Below are positions 43,520 to 54,861 of a stretch of 64,000 nucleotides of DNA, one piece after another. Made by a program: the position numbers and the translations under genes. The stretch is from Flavobacterium sp. (lineage in GTDB: Bacteria; Bacteroidota; Bacteroidia; Flavobacteriales; Flavobacteriaceae): NCBI RefSeq assembly GCF_027484945.1, contig NZ_JAIXRZ010000062.1, forward strand, positions 17,759-81,758. Reading direction: 5' to 3'. Below the pieces are notes generated by a model. It was not told the origin of the DNA and ran no database searches. It was given only the letters and a program-made list of their open reading frames with translations. Every line of letters starts with the position of its first letter. The stretch's first letter is position 1.

Positions 43520-43527
43520 TATTTTTG
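43520..43527 (+). promoter_or_regulatory. -7 element for the leader RNA and transaldolase gene
   Basis: TATTTTTG (TAnnTTTG) lies ten bases before the first stem of the leader RNA, which places the transcript start at the base of the RNA structure. Confidence 0.5.
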
Positions 43528-43533
43528 CATTCG

Positions 43534-43635
43534 GATGCGCTAGGGATGGAGGGATTGTTGAAGCTCGCCCGAAGGATGAGGGTAGCGACTCCCGACAGCT
43601 CGACCCCGGAAGTATGAAGGGGTAGCGCCCGCTAA
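43534..43635 (+). ncRNA. Structured leader RNA upstream of the transaldolase gene
   Basis: GC-rich island of about 100 bases in AT-rich surroundings. GCGCTA (43537-43542) pairs with TAGCGC (43623-43628). Inside, GGGA (43551-43554) can pair with TCCC (43590-43593), and two hairpins stand out: CCC-GAAGGATGA-GGG (43568-43582) and CCCC with GGAAGTATGAA and GGGG (43604-43622), each followed by GTAGCG. The CGCTAGGGAT and GGTAGCGCCC ends recall a sequence seen repeatedly in flavobacterial genomes, possibly related to a known flavobacterial RNA motif; this is from memory and was not searched. Confidence 0.5.
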
Positions 43636-43671
43636 TTGTATCACGAAACACAACGATTTTAAATACATATT

Positions 43672-44328
43672 ATGAAATTTTTTATTGACACGGCGAATTT
43701 AAATGACATTCGCGAAGCGCAAGCCTTAGGGATTTTAGATGGGGTAACCACCAATCCTTCTTTAATGGCAAAAGAGGGGATTAAGGGAACTGATAACATT
43801 TTGAAGCATTATGTGGATATTTGCAACATTGTAGCAGGGGATGTAAGTGCCGAAGTTAATGCTACCGATTATGAAGGGATGGTGCGTGAAGGGGAGCAAT
43901 TGGCCGACCTTCATCCGCAGATAGTAGTGAAATTGCCTATGACTAAAGACGGTGTGCGCGCCTGTAAATATTTTTCGGATAAAGGCATCAAAACGAATGT
44001 AACGTTGGTGTTCTCTGCGGGTCAGGCGCTATTAGCCGCTAAAGCAGGTGCGACTTATGTTTCGCCTTTCGTTGGACGTTTGGATGATATTTCGACCGAC
44101 GGTTTGAACCTGATTCAAGAGATTCGTGAAATCTATGACAACTATGGTTATGAAACCGAAATCTTAGCCGCTTCTGTGCGTCATACAATGCATATTGTGA
44201 ACTGTGCGAAGATAGGTGCGGATGTGATGACGGGCCCGTTATCAGCCATCTTAGGATTGTTGAAACACCCATTGACCGATATTGGTTTGGCGCAGTTTAT
44301 AGCCGACTATCAAAAAGGAAATCAATAA
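43672..44328 (+). CDS. fsa: Fructose-6-phosphate aldolase / transaldolase (TalC type)
   Basis: Short class I aldolase of 218 residues, the size of the TalC/FSA/MipB group rather than of full transaldolases. [14 protein letters not shown] opens the chain, and [14 protein letters not shown] and the Schiff-base Lys in [10 protein letters not shown] follow. The C-terminal [20 protein letters not shown] matches the group. It acts in the non-oxidative pentose phosphate pathway or in aldol cleavage of fructose 6-phosphate; sequence alone does not separate the two. A structured leader RNA precedes it and a bidirectional terminator follows. Confidence 0.88.
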   Translation: MKFFIDTANLNDIREAQALGILDGVTTNPSLMAKEGIKGTDNILKHYVDICNIVAGDVSAEVNATDYEGMVREGEQLADLHPQIVVKLPMTKDGVRACKYFSDKGIKTNVTLVFSAGQALLAAKAGATYVSPFVGRLDDISTDGLNLIQEIREIYDNYGYETEILAASVRHTMHIVNCAKIGADVMTGPLSAILGLLKHPLTDIGLAQFIADYQKGNQ

Positions 44329-44340
44329 GTAAGAAAATAA

Positions 44341-44368
44341 AAAAAGTCCCAATTTTTGGGACTTTTTT
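44341..44368. terminator. Bidirectional terminator after the transaldolase gene
   Basis: AAAAAGTCCC (44341-44350) and GGGACTTTTTT (44358-44368) form a stem shared with the convergent lipoprotein gene, whose stop codon overlaps the T run. Confidence 0.85.
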
Positions 44369-45779
44369 ATTTAAGGTCATCTTCAAAACGAATATCAAAC
44401 ATATTGGTAAATCCGTTTTTAATCGTTTTATCTTTGTTGATGATGAGCGTTCGGTGAATTTTAGTGATAGCCCACTTGTTTTTAATATCTTCAAAATTAT
44501 TGCAGTGGTATTGGCGAATTGAACCGAAGTCGTATTTTTCTAACGCTTTTTTCCAGGTACTAAAACCGCTATCGAGGTTTATGGCAACGAATTCGTAATT
44601 GGGGTATTTCAGTTGAAGTTCTTTTGCTTTCTTATGGGCAGCAATTAAATGCGAACTTAATTTATCGCTCCAAAAAAACAGAATTGTATTTTTTTGAATA
44701 AGCTTTGAAGCTGGTAGGGATTTACCGTCAATTGATTGCACAAGTACATCGGGTAGTGGCTTTCCATTGGTTAATCGCCCAATCGCTTTTCCAAGCTTCA
44801 GGATTTCGTTTTTTTTACTCTTGTCTGTAGCTATTTTATAATAATGCTTTAAAAATTCTTGGTTATTCACCATGTTTTGGTCTTCCAAAAGATATTGAAA
44901 AGCAATACTATTTACCACGATATTTTTAACCTTCTCATTTTTTAATAAGGTATCGGCAATTTTGAGCTTATTAATATTGGTTTTTAATGCCAAATCGACT
45001 TCGGTGAAATGATTGTGGTAATGAATCGACCCCACATTATTTAACATTAAATTGAGGTACAACACAAAAGGATTGAAGTCGGTTAACTTTTCATTGCTAA
45101 AGTCAATCGATTTTCGAAAGCCGTAATAATTTTTTGGTAGTTGATGGGTAACATCGTGACCCGTTCGCATTTTATGAATTATTGGATAAATTTCTTTGCG
45201 CGTATAGTGAGGGTAAAGAAACATACCTTGCGCATAAACATCAAAGTCATCAGTCCAATTGATTTCTTCTTTTTTGGATTGGTAAAATTTTCGATTAGCT
45301 TCATTTACTTTTTGAATGTAGGCATTGTATTTTTTTACATCATAATCGTAAATTTCAAACATATTATTTTTCTCTTTTTCATTGCGCAAAAACATTTCCA
45401 TAAGGAAATTGTTCTTTTGGTCCCCACGTCCACAAAAAACGATCGATTGGTCGAAATCTTTAGAGTCGATATGCACCCTCAATGAATCGTTTTTATCAAA
45501 ATAAACATACTGGTATTCAGGTTCATGTTTAAATGAATACAATCCAGGCGCTAAAGAATCAAATTTTTTAAAAAAGGTGTTATCTTTATTTAAGGGTAGG
45601 GTATCAATTACTTTATTATTCTGGCAAAATAGAACATAGCGGTTTTGTGGATTCTCTACTTCACCACCAAAATAAGCCGTGTGATTGTCGGCTGCAAATT
45701 CACTTTTTTTACAAGAAGTGAACAGCGTCAAAAACACCGTACATAAAACAATATAGGTTGATGCGATTTTACTCTTCAT
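44367..45779 (-). CDS. Thioredoxin-fold lipoprotein without the CXXC motif
   Basis: A 470-residue predicted lipoprotein (lipobox FTSC, followed by KK) with a large N-terminal region of unknown fold and a C-terminal TlpA/AhpC-like thioredoxin domain from about residue 335 (KPLPDVLVQSIDGKSLPASKL, ILFFWSDKLSSHL). At the position of the catalytic W-C-x-x-C the protein has WSDKL with no cysteine, so it is unlikely to be a thiol reductase. Its family relatives in Bacteroidota include many cell-envelope proteins. The ATG at 45779 is preferred over the upstream one because it starts the signal peptide. Confidence 0.65.
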   Translation of the reverse strand: MKSKIASTYIVLCTVFLTLFTSCKKSEFAADNHTAYFGGEVENPQNRYVLFCQNNKVIDTLPLNKDNTFFKKFDSLAPGLYSFKHEPEYQYVYFDKNDSLRVHIDSKDFDQSIVFCGRGDQKNNFLMEMFLRNEKEKNNMFEIYDYDVKKYNAYIQKVNEANRKFYQSKKEEINWTDDFDVYAQGMFLYPHYTRKEIYPIIHKMRTGHDVTHQLPKNYYGFRKSIDFSNEKLTDFNPFVLYLNLMLNNVGSIHYHNHFTEVDLALKTNINKLKIADTLLKNEKVKNIVVNSIAFQYLLEDQNMVNNQEFLKHYYKIATDKSKKNEILKLGKAIGRLTNGKPLPDVLVQSIDGKSLPASKLIQKNTILFFWSDKLSSHLIAAHKKAKELQLKYPNYEFVAINLDSGFSTWKKALEKYDFGSIRQYHCNNFEDIKNKWAITKIHRTLIINKDKTIKNGFTNMFDIRFEDDLK

Positions 45780-45920
45780 GCGATACTCCTGTTGCAACAA
45801 ACAAAAGTATTCAGTTGTCGCATTAACTAGTGTTAACCATTAGTTAAACTTAGAGATTGAGATTATGTGGTTGAAATAAACACGATTTGTTTACATTTGA
45901 AACTAGAATTTACTTAAGAA

Positions 45921-48381
<2,461 letters not shown>

Positions 48382-48391
48382 CGCATAACTC

Positions 48392-48418
48392 ATCCCAAAA
48401 TAATTTTTGGGATTTTTT
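48392..48418. terminator. Bidirectional terminator between the ABC-F and acyltransferase genes
   Basis: ATCCCAAAA (48392-48400) pairs with TTTTGGGAT (48405-48413), followed by a T run. It serves both convergent genes. Confidence 0.85.
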
Positions 48419-49295
48419 ATATGGATTCTTTTTTGTGTTTCCAACGTTTGTGCGTCCACATATAATATTCGGGTTGCGCATTGATTTGTTCTTCAACTTT
48501 GGACATAAAATATTCAGATATTTTATAATCGGGAACCGTCTTTACATCATCGGTTAATACTTCAAAAGTACCCACATAGTAACCGCGTTTTACTTTTTCA
48601 ACCCGTAAATAAATCATGTTCATATCATACCTTTTAGCCAATGATTCTGCCCCAATATGTATAGGAGTTTCAATGCCCATGAAATGATGCCAATACAGAT
48701 TTTCACCCCAACGCGGCGTTTGGTCACTAGCAAATCCATAAACACCTAAAATACCTTCTTTAGCATTGGATTCGATAATTTTTTTGGTTTCTTTCGTCGT
48801 AATTAAGTAGGCTTTAAAACGGGAACGAATATCACGGACCATTTTGTCAAAATACGGATTGTTAATGCGCTTGTATATCGCATATCCCTTAAATTGTATG
48901 ATGTGATTCATTGAAATCACCCATTCATAACTCGCATAATGGGGGATAAGAACAGCAATGCTTTTTCCTTTCTTTTCTAATTCGGTATAGACCTCTAGAT
49001 TGGTGTAGGAAAAGCGTGCATCGATTTCTTTTCGTGAAATTGCCATTGTTTTGATCATTTCCATAAACATATCACATAAATGGCGATAGGATTTTTTTTC
49101 AATCGCAATGATTTCAGCGGTTGATTTTTGTGGAAAGGCCAATTCAAGATTTTTACGTACCGTCTTTTTTCGGTACCCTATGAGTCGGTAAACCAAAAGA
49201 TACGTAGCATCAGAAAGCAAATATAGCATAGGAAATGGCAGTCGAGCGATGCACCAAATCAAGGGATACAATAAAAGATATGCCAGTAATTGCAT
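48417..49295 (-). CDS. Lipid A biosynthesis acyltransferase (LpxL/HtrB-like)
   Basis: Membrane-anchored acyltransferase of 292 residues that adds secondary acyl chains to lipid A or a related envelope lipid. One N-terminal hydrophobic helix (LLAYLLLYPLIWCIARL) is followed by the H-x4-D/E catalytic motif PHYASYEW. Conserved blocks VRKNLELAFP and the FASDQTPRWGEN segment fit the LpxL family. The ATG at 49295 is chosen because it starts the membrane anchor; the longer frame from 49346 adds an unlikely lead sequence. Confidence 0.85.
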   Translation of the reverse strand: MQLLAYLLLYPLIWCIARLPFPMLYLLSDATYLLVYRLIGYRKKTVRKNLELAFPQKSTAEIIAIEKKSYRHLCDMFMEMIKTMAISRKEIDARFSYTNLEVYTELEKKGKSIAVLIPHYASYEWVISMNHIIQFKGYAIYKRINNPYFDKMVRDIRSRFKAYLITTKETKKIIESNAKEGILGVYGFASDQTPRWGENLYWHHFMGIETPIHIGAESLAKRYDMNMIYLRVEKVKRGYYVGTFEVLTDDVKTVPDYKISEYFMSKVEEQINAQPEYYMWTHKRWKHKKESI

Positions 49296-49393
49296 TCGAA
49301 ATAATTTATGCAAATATAAAAGTAAAGCTTTAGTTATACTAAGCAATTACGAAATCTTATGTTTTGTACTTTTACAAAAAAAATAATGAAACA

Positions 49394-50032
49394 ATGACGG
49401 TTATTTATCTATTGATAGGTTTGAATATTTTGATCAGTATAAAAGGGTTTGAAGACCATTTGTTCTTTCATCGGTTTTTATTTCATGTAGGAGCAATTCG
49501 CTCTGGCGATCAAATCCGAATGTTTTCTTCGGCTTTTTTACATGCTGATTATGCCCATTTAGCATTTAATATGATTGCACTGTATAGTTTTGCACCGGTT
49601 GTTTTAGGTGAATTTGGTGTGTTTACCTTTTTGCTTATCTATGGGGCCAGTTTACTTTTTGGGAATATGTTGAGTCTATGGATGCATAAGGATAATTCAA
49701 GTTATACAGCTGTGGGTGCATCGGGTGCTGTTACAGGAATTATTTATTCGGCAATATTATTAAATCCCCATGGCAAAGTATATCTGTTTTTTATCCCCAT
49801 TGGGATACCGTCTTTTTTATTCGGTATTTTATATTTATTGTATACGTTATATGGTATGCGAACCCGAAACGACTCTGTTGGTCATGATGCCCATTTTGGA
49901 GGAGCTCTTGGCGGAATGCTTTTTACTTTATTGAAGTTTCCCCAATTGATTCAAATCAATCCCCTATTGATTATTGGATTATTAATTCCTATTGTATTAT
50001 TAGTTGTTTTCATGCGCCAAGGAAAGTTATAA
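49394..50032 (+). CDS. Rhomboid-family intramembrane serine protease
   Basis: Six-helix membrane protease of 212 residues. The catalytic Ser lies in VGASGAVTG, and the catalytic His is in DAHFGGALGG. An N-terminal helix HADYAHLAFNM carries conserved His and Asn residues that stabilise the oxyanion. It cleaves membrane proteins within the bilayer; substrates are unknown. The frame begins 10 codons earlier at a TTG, but the ATG at 49394 gives the standard N-terminus. Confidence 0.88.
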   Translation: MTVIYLLIGLNILISIKGFEDHLFFHRFLFHVGAIRSGDQIRMFSSAFLHADYAHLAFNMIALYSFAPVVLGEFGVFTFLLIYGASLLFGNMLSLWMHKDNSSYTAVGASGAVTGIIYSAILLNPHGKVYLFFIPIGIPSFLFGILYLLYTLYGMRTRNDSVGHDAHFGGALGGMLFTLLKFPQLIQINPLLIIGLLIPIVLLVVFMRQGKL

Positions 50033-50068
50033 ATGTGTGGTTTTCTTTAAAAGAGTTAATTCAAATTG

Positions 50069-51670
50069 TTATCGCAACATATTTCGCTCACGTAATTCTT
50101 TTCTAATTTTATCTAAAAGGATAGTCGTAATTTTTTCATTGATTACGATTTTGGCACCTATCCAAAGAAGTGTCTTTTCGGTCCAACTGTACTTGGATAG
50201 TGAAAGTAGTACTGCTTGTACTCGGAATTTAATTTTTCGCTTATTCCTGTTTAATTCGGCTGCCATTATTTTAGGAAATTTTTGACCATGCGATAACGTA
50301 GGGGAGTAGGGTTTTTCGTTTTCAATAGTGAATAAAGGTATAATAGGTAATAAACCGTTTTTAGTAAGGTATACATTTGTGGCACAATTTTCATATCCTT
50401 TTACAAAAATCGGATTGCTTGTTGCTGCAGGCACAGCAAAATGATGCCGAAGAAAACGTTCACAATTGGCTCTTCCTAAGAAGAAATCATGTACCCGGAA
50501 ATCACGATGTAAGAAACCTCCAAATCCTCCTAAAGCGCCACACGCAAGTGCATGATTTCCTTCAATAACATGTGTATCCTCATAGCGAATAGGGCTGATT
50601 AAAAACTTACTATAATTTTCTGAATCCAAGGCGTCGGCTAAATCTTCGGGTTTACTTCGGCATTGATTTAACATGGCCGAAAACGTATCAATTGCAACGG
50701 CTCCTATTGTAGTATCATTTTTATAATCGCTCATCTCACTTGGAAAGGGATCAATCATGATCATTGTTCGGTCGAAATGATTCGAATCGCTATTCGTTTT
50801 CGATATAATCATTTGATGATCTGTTGTCTCGTGGAGTAATTCCATTACTTTTTCAAATGGTTCATTATAAATTACACCTCCGTCTACAAAAGTTTGTTTC
50901 GCATGGGTATTAAATATCTTTTCTTTGGGAGTCAGTAATTGAGCAGCAAAAGTGTGCGCTTTTAGTCCAACGGGAAATGCTCCTGTGGCAATAGCTGCAT
51001 CTTGCATGGCCTTTACGCATGATGGATTATTCCAATCGATAGCAATCCATCCGTTTGTAGCGTGTTTTGGATTTAATGCAAATCCCATAAAAGCATCATG
51101 ACGGGTTGTGATGTATCGATTAGAACTGGGCATATCTGATTTGAATGAAGTAGAATAGCTACGGCCGTTTAAGTGTGTAAGACTAACAAAGCATTGCAAG
51201 GATTCATGAACATAAGGTTTGTTCAAAACCGCATTCGAAAGAGGCAAAGCGCGTTGTGCTAATTGTTGTATAAAAGTTGCATTGAGTAATGATTTCGGTG
51301 GATTATCCTTTATATCAGAGGTATCAAGTAATTGGTCCAACATATCGGGTTGCGTCATATCGACCCAACTATGGTATAGGGTATTTTCTGGATGAGTTTC
51401 CAGTGAATTCGAAAGGGATTGAACCGGTTGCAGCGTTTTCAAAAGATGCGCAAGAGTCATTATTCCGGTCATTCCACCAGCGGATGCTCCGCCTATTACT
51501 TTTATTTTAACTTGATGTTGCGGAATATCGGTTTTTCCTGAAGCTTTTTGTTGTTCCCAGTTTTCTAAAGCTTCCAATAAATAATCCAGCACACCAGCTG
51601 TGTAAGCTCCGGCTGAAACTGCTCCTGCTAAGCAAAGCCCAAGGTGAAATTCAAGAGAAGTTTTTTTCAT
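50069..51670 (-). CDS. Patatin-like phospholipase domain protein
   Basis: A 533-residue lipid acyl hydrolase of patatin type. The oxyanion loop and nucleophile elbow are visible as LGLCLAGAVSAGAYTAGVLD and GGASAGGMTG (G-x-S-x-G), and the catalytic Asp is in FVDGGVIYNEP. The chain has no clear signal peptide. The C-terminal 130 residues are not recognised. Long patatin proteins of this architecture occur in many bacteria, but their substrates are mostly unknown. Confidence 0.78.
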   Translation of the reverse strand: MKKTSLEFHLGLCLAGAVSAGAYTAGVLDYLLEALENWEQQKASGKTDIPQHQVKIKVIGGASAGGMTGIMTLAHLLKTLQPVQSLSNSLETHPENTLYHSWVDMTQPDMLDQLLDTSDIKDNPPKSLLNATFIQQLAQRALPLSNAVLNKPYVHESLQCFVSLTHLNGRSYSTSFKSDMPSSNRYITTRHDAFMGFALNPKHATNGWIAIDWNNPSCVKAMQDAAIATGAFPVGLKAHTFAAQLLTPKEKIFNTHAKQTFVDGGVIYNEPFEKVMELLHETTDHQMIISKTNSDSNHFDRTMIMIDPFPSEMSDYKNDTTIGAVAIDTFSAMLNQCRSKPEDLADALDSENYSKFLISPIRYEDTHVIEGNHALACGALGGFGGFLHRDFRVHDFFLGRANCERFLRHHFAVPAATSNPIFVKGYENCATNVYLTKNGLLPIIPLFTIENEKPYSPTLSHGQKFPKIMAAELNRNKRKIKFRVQAVLLSLSKYSWTEKTLLWIGAKIVINEKITTILLDKIRKELRERNMLR

Positions 51671-51850
51671 AAACCTATCGATGTTAAAGAGTTACTATAA
51701 AAGTAAAATTTTTTGCTAATGAATACAATTGCGGTTTATTCGAAATCATTTATCAATATAGCTTGTAATTAATGCTCTTTTTTAAAAATGTGTCCTAATT
51801 AGTTGCATATTCCTTTGGGTTTGTTGAATTTTGAACTCAAATCAAGCAGT

Positions 51851-53350
51851 ATGGATACGGTACATTATATTAGTTCGGAAGTATTGACCTTAGAGCAGCT
51901 TCATGCAATTCTTTATCAAGGTAAAACCTTAGCGTTATCAGAAGATGCTAAAGTTAACATTATCAATTGTCGTAATTATTTAGATGCTAAAATGGCGGCT
52001 CAAACCGAACCGATATATGGGATTAATACGGGATTTGGTTCATTATGTAATGTAAAAATTTCTAATGAGAACCTTTCACAATTGCAGGTTAACCTAATGA
52101 AGTCCCATGCCTGCGGTACCGGCCCAGAGGTACCCCATGACATTGTAAAATTAATGCTGGTATTGAAAATCCAGTCGTTGAGCTATGGTCATTCGGGAGT
52201 ACAGTTGGCTACAGTTGAACGATTAGTCGATTTTTATAATCATGACATTCTTCCAATCGTTTATGAACAAGGTTCGTTGGGCGCTAGCGGAGATTTAGCC
52301 CCTTTAGCCCATTTGTGTTTGCCACTCCTAGGAGAAGGTGAGGTTTTTACGGAAGGTTGCCGCCAACCCGCTGCAAAAGTGCTACAAGATAAAGGTTGGG
52401 ACCCAATTGTGCTGCAATCAAAAGAAGGATTAGCTTTGTTAAATGGAACGCAATTTATGAGTGCTTATGGTTGTTATGTATTGCTAAAGGCAATGAAATG
52501 CTCCTATTTGGCCGATGTGATTGCAGCCCTTTCTTTAGAAGCTTTTGATGGGCGTATCGAACCCTTTGATGATTTGATTCATTACATCCGTCCCCACAAA
52601 GGGCAGCTAACCACGGCGCAACGAATGCGCGATTTGTTGGAAGGTAGTGAAATAATTTGTCAACCAAAACAACAGGTTCAAGATCCCTATTCATTCCGTT
52701 GTATACCTCAAGTGCATGGCGCGAGTAAAGACGCTTTGGATTATGTGAAAAAAGTTATGAAAACCGAAATCAATTCGGTAACCGATAACCCCAATATTTT
52801 CCGCGAAAGTGATAAAATTATCTCCGGCGGAAATTTTCATGGGCAACCCTTAGCCCTAGCGCTTGATTTTATGGGTATTGCGATGGCTGAAATTGGAAAT
52901 ATTTCTGAACGACGAACCTACCAATTAATAGCTGGATTACGTGGATTACCCTCCTTTTTGGTTAATGATCCTGGTTTGAATTCGGGATTTATGATTCCGC
53001 AATATACCGCTGCAAGTATTGTTAGTCAGAATAAACAATTGGCAACACCAGCATCGGTTGATAGTATTGTTTCAAGTAATGGCCAAGAAGATCACGTAAG
53101 TATGGGTTCAAATGCAGCAACGAAAGCACTTCGTATTGTTGATAATTTGGAACGTATTTTAGGGATTGAATTGATGAATGCTTCTCAAGCTATTGCGTAT
53201 AGAAGACCGCTGCGAACTAGCGAGTTTTTGGAACAGTTTTTAAAATCCTACCGTGAAGAAGTACCATTAGTCGAGACCGATCGTATTTTGCATTACGATA
53301 TCGAAAAATCAGTTGCTTTTTTACGAAGTTTTATAATTGAAATCGATTAA
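51851..53350 (+). CDS. hutH: Histidine ammonia-lyase
   Basis: Removes ammonia from L-histidine to give urocanate. The 499-residue protein contains the A-S-G triad that forms the MIO cofactor in GSLGASGDLAPLAHL, the catalytic loop YGINTGFGSL, and the conserved block TDNPNIF with GGNFHGQPLA. The ATG at 51851 (MDTVHYISSEV) is preferred; the frame extends upstream to a TTG. No other hut genes are adjacent. A related phenylalanine or tyrosine ammonia-lyase activity is less likely, but not excluded without the selectivity-residue alignment. Confidence 0.88.
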   Translation: MDTVHYISSEVLTLEQLHAILYQGKTLALSEDAKVNIINCRNYLDAKMAAQTEPIYGINTGFGSLCNVKISNENLSQLQVNLMKSHACGTGPEVPHDIVKLMLVLKIQSLSYGHSGVQLATVERLVDFYNHDILPIVYEQGSLGASGDLAPLAHLCLPLLGEGEVFTEGCRQPAAKVLQDKGWDPIVLQSKEGLALLNGTQFMSAYGCYVLLKAMKCSYLADVIAALSLEAFDGRIEPFDDLIHYIRPHKGQLTTAQRMRDLLEGSEIICQPKQQVQDPYSFRCIPQVHGASKDALDYVKKVMKTEINSVTDNPNIFRESDKIISGGNFHGQPLALALDFMGIAMAEIGNISERRTYQLIAGLRGLPSFLVNDPGLNSGFMIPQYTAASIVSQNKQLATPASVDSIVSSNGQEDHVSMGSNAATKALRIVDNLERILGIELMNASQAIAYRRPLRTSEFLEQFLKSYREEVPLVETDRILHYDIEKSVAFLRSFIIEID

Positions 53351-53419
53351 TTGAAATACTATTGTGAACGATTCTCCAATAGGTTTTGTGTTATTTAAGT
53401 AAATCCCATTAGGGTTTCA

Positions 53420-54784
53420 TTATTTCCATTTAATGCTTTTTTCAATGGATTTAATCATTTCTCCTGCGATATCTTTATGGGTTGCACCTTCAATTCCCTC
53501 TAATCCAGGTGAAGAATTTACTTCCAATAATAACGGACCTTTTGAGGAGCGAATAATATCGACTCCCGCTACTTTCAAGTCCATCGCTTTGGCGGCTTTA
53601 ATCGCAATTCGCTTTTCTTCTGCTGTAACTTTAACTACAGAGGCAGAACCACCCATGTGGATATTTGCTCTAAATTCACCCGGTGCAGCTTCCCGTTGCA
53701 TCGCAGCTACTACTTTGCCATCAACCACAAATAAACGGAGGTCTTTACCATCGGCTTCTTTTATAAATTCTTGAACTAAAATGTTGGCATTTAAACTTTT
53801 GAAAGCATTAATTACCGATTCAGCTGCTTTTTTTGTTTCGGCCAATACAACTCCTTTTCCTTGAGTGCCTTCTAACAATTTAACAATTAGTGGAGTTCCG
53901 CCGACCATTTTTATTAAGTCGTCGGTATCCAAAGGTGAGTTGGCAAATCCCGTAGTGGGAATATCAACACCATGATGCAACAATAATTGCAGCGAATACA
54001 ATTTATCCCGCGATTGGGTGATGGATTTGGCGGAGTTTAAACAATGGACTTTCATCGCTTCAAACTGACGCGTTAAAGCACAACCATAAAAGGTCATACT
54101 TGGACGAATGCGGGGAATAATGGCATCAAAATTGTCGAGTATTTTTCCACCACGGTAATGAATTTCAGGTTTGTCGGCATCCAATTTCATGTAGCATTCT
54201 TTAATATTCAAAAAATGCATTTCATGGCCACGAGCTTCACCTGCCTCCATAATTCGCTGGTTGCTGTACAATTCAGGATTACTCGCTAAAAGTCCAATTC
54301 GCAAACCTGTTTTTGGAGCTACGGATTTTTGATAAATTTCTTTTAAATATTCAGTAGTGGGTTCCCCCAATAGATATTTTTGTTCTGGATCAACTAAAAC
54401 TCGACCACTCATCGCCTCCCGTCCCAACAACATTCGAAATCCCATTGAGTCGCGGTTGGTTAACGTCACTTCGGCAATCCAAGAGTCCTCCCCAATTTTC
54501 AATTCCGTTTGAATAACAAAACGCTGTTCCCGGTAACCACTTGAACTTTTTACAATGCGCTTGTCGACAAGTTTTGCTTCACAATGGATTATCGTTTTTT
54601 GATTTTTTTGGATAGGATTAATATCAAACTTTACCCATGTTTCGCCTTCCTTTTGAAACGGCATGATGTTTATTGCGTGAAGGGCAGAAGTTTTTGCACC
54701 CGAGTCAACACGGGCTTTAATAGAGGGTAAACCTAAACCGGGAAAGCCACACCATTCTTCGGAACCTAAGATTATTTTGTGCAT
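53420..54784 (-). CDS. rimK: RimB-RimK fusion: retropepsin-like zinc-protease domain plus ATP-grasp glutamate ligase
   Basis: A 454-residue two-domain protein. Residues 1-145 match the RimB/ATP-dependent zinc protease family ([13 protein letters not shown] and the [14 protein letters not shown] strand). Residues 160-450 form an ATP-grasp ligase like RimK, with [15 protein letters not shown] and [12 protein letters not shown] followed by [14 protein letters not shown]. RimK adds glutamates to ribosomal protein S6, and RimB removes them. Having both in one chain suggests coupled tuning of S6 modification. The gene follows clpC on the same strand after a terminator. Confidence 0.82.
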   Translation of the reverse strand: MHKIILGSEEWCGFPGLGLPSIKARVDSGAKTSALHAINIMPFQKEGETWVKFDINPIQKNQKTIIHCEAKLVDKRIVKSSSGYREQRFVIQTELKIGEDSWIAEVTLTNRDSMGFRMLLGREAMSGRVLVDPEQKYLLGEPTTEYLKEIYQKSVAPKTGLRIGLLASNPELYSNQRIMEAGEARGHEMHFLNIKECYMKLDADKPEIHYRGGKILDNFDAIIPRIRPSMTFYGCALTRQFEAMKVHCLNSAKSITQSRDKLYSLQLLLHHGVDIPTTGFANSPLDTDDLIKMVGGTPLIVKLLEGTQGKGVVLAETKKAAESVINAFKSLNANILVQEFIKEADGKDLRLFVVDGKVVAAMQREAAPGEFRANIHMGGSASVVKVTAEEKRIAIKAAKAMDLKVAGVDIIRSSKGPLLLEVNSSPGLEGIEGATHKDIAGEMIKSIEKSIKWK

Positions 54785-54794
54785 AGTAAAAAAG

Positions 54795-54840
54795 AAACCA
54801 CGAATAAACGAAATAAATACATTTCGGTCAAACGTGGTTT
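54795..54840 (-). terminator. clpC terminator
   Basis: AAACCACG (54795-54802) pairs with CGTGGTTT (54833-54840), with an inner stem CGAAAT / ATTTCG. On the minus strand it is followed by a T run just before the rimK start. Confidence 0.75.
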
Positions 54841-54861
54841 ATAAATAAAGTTATCAAATTA

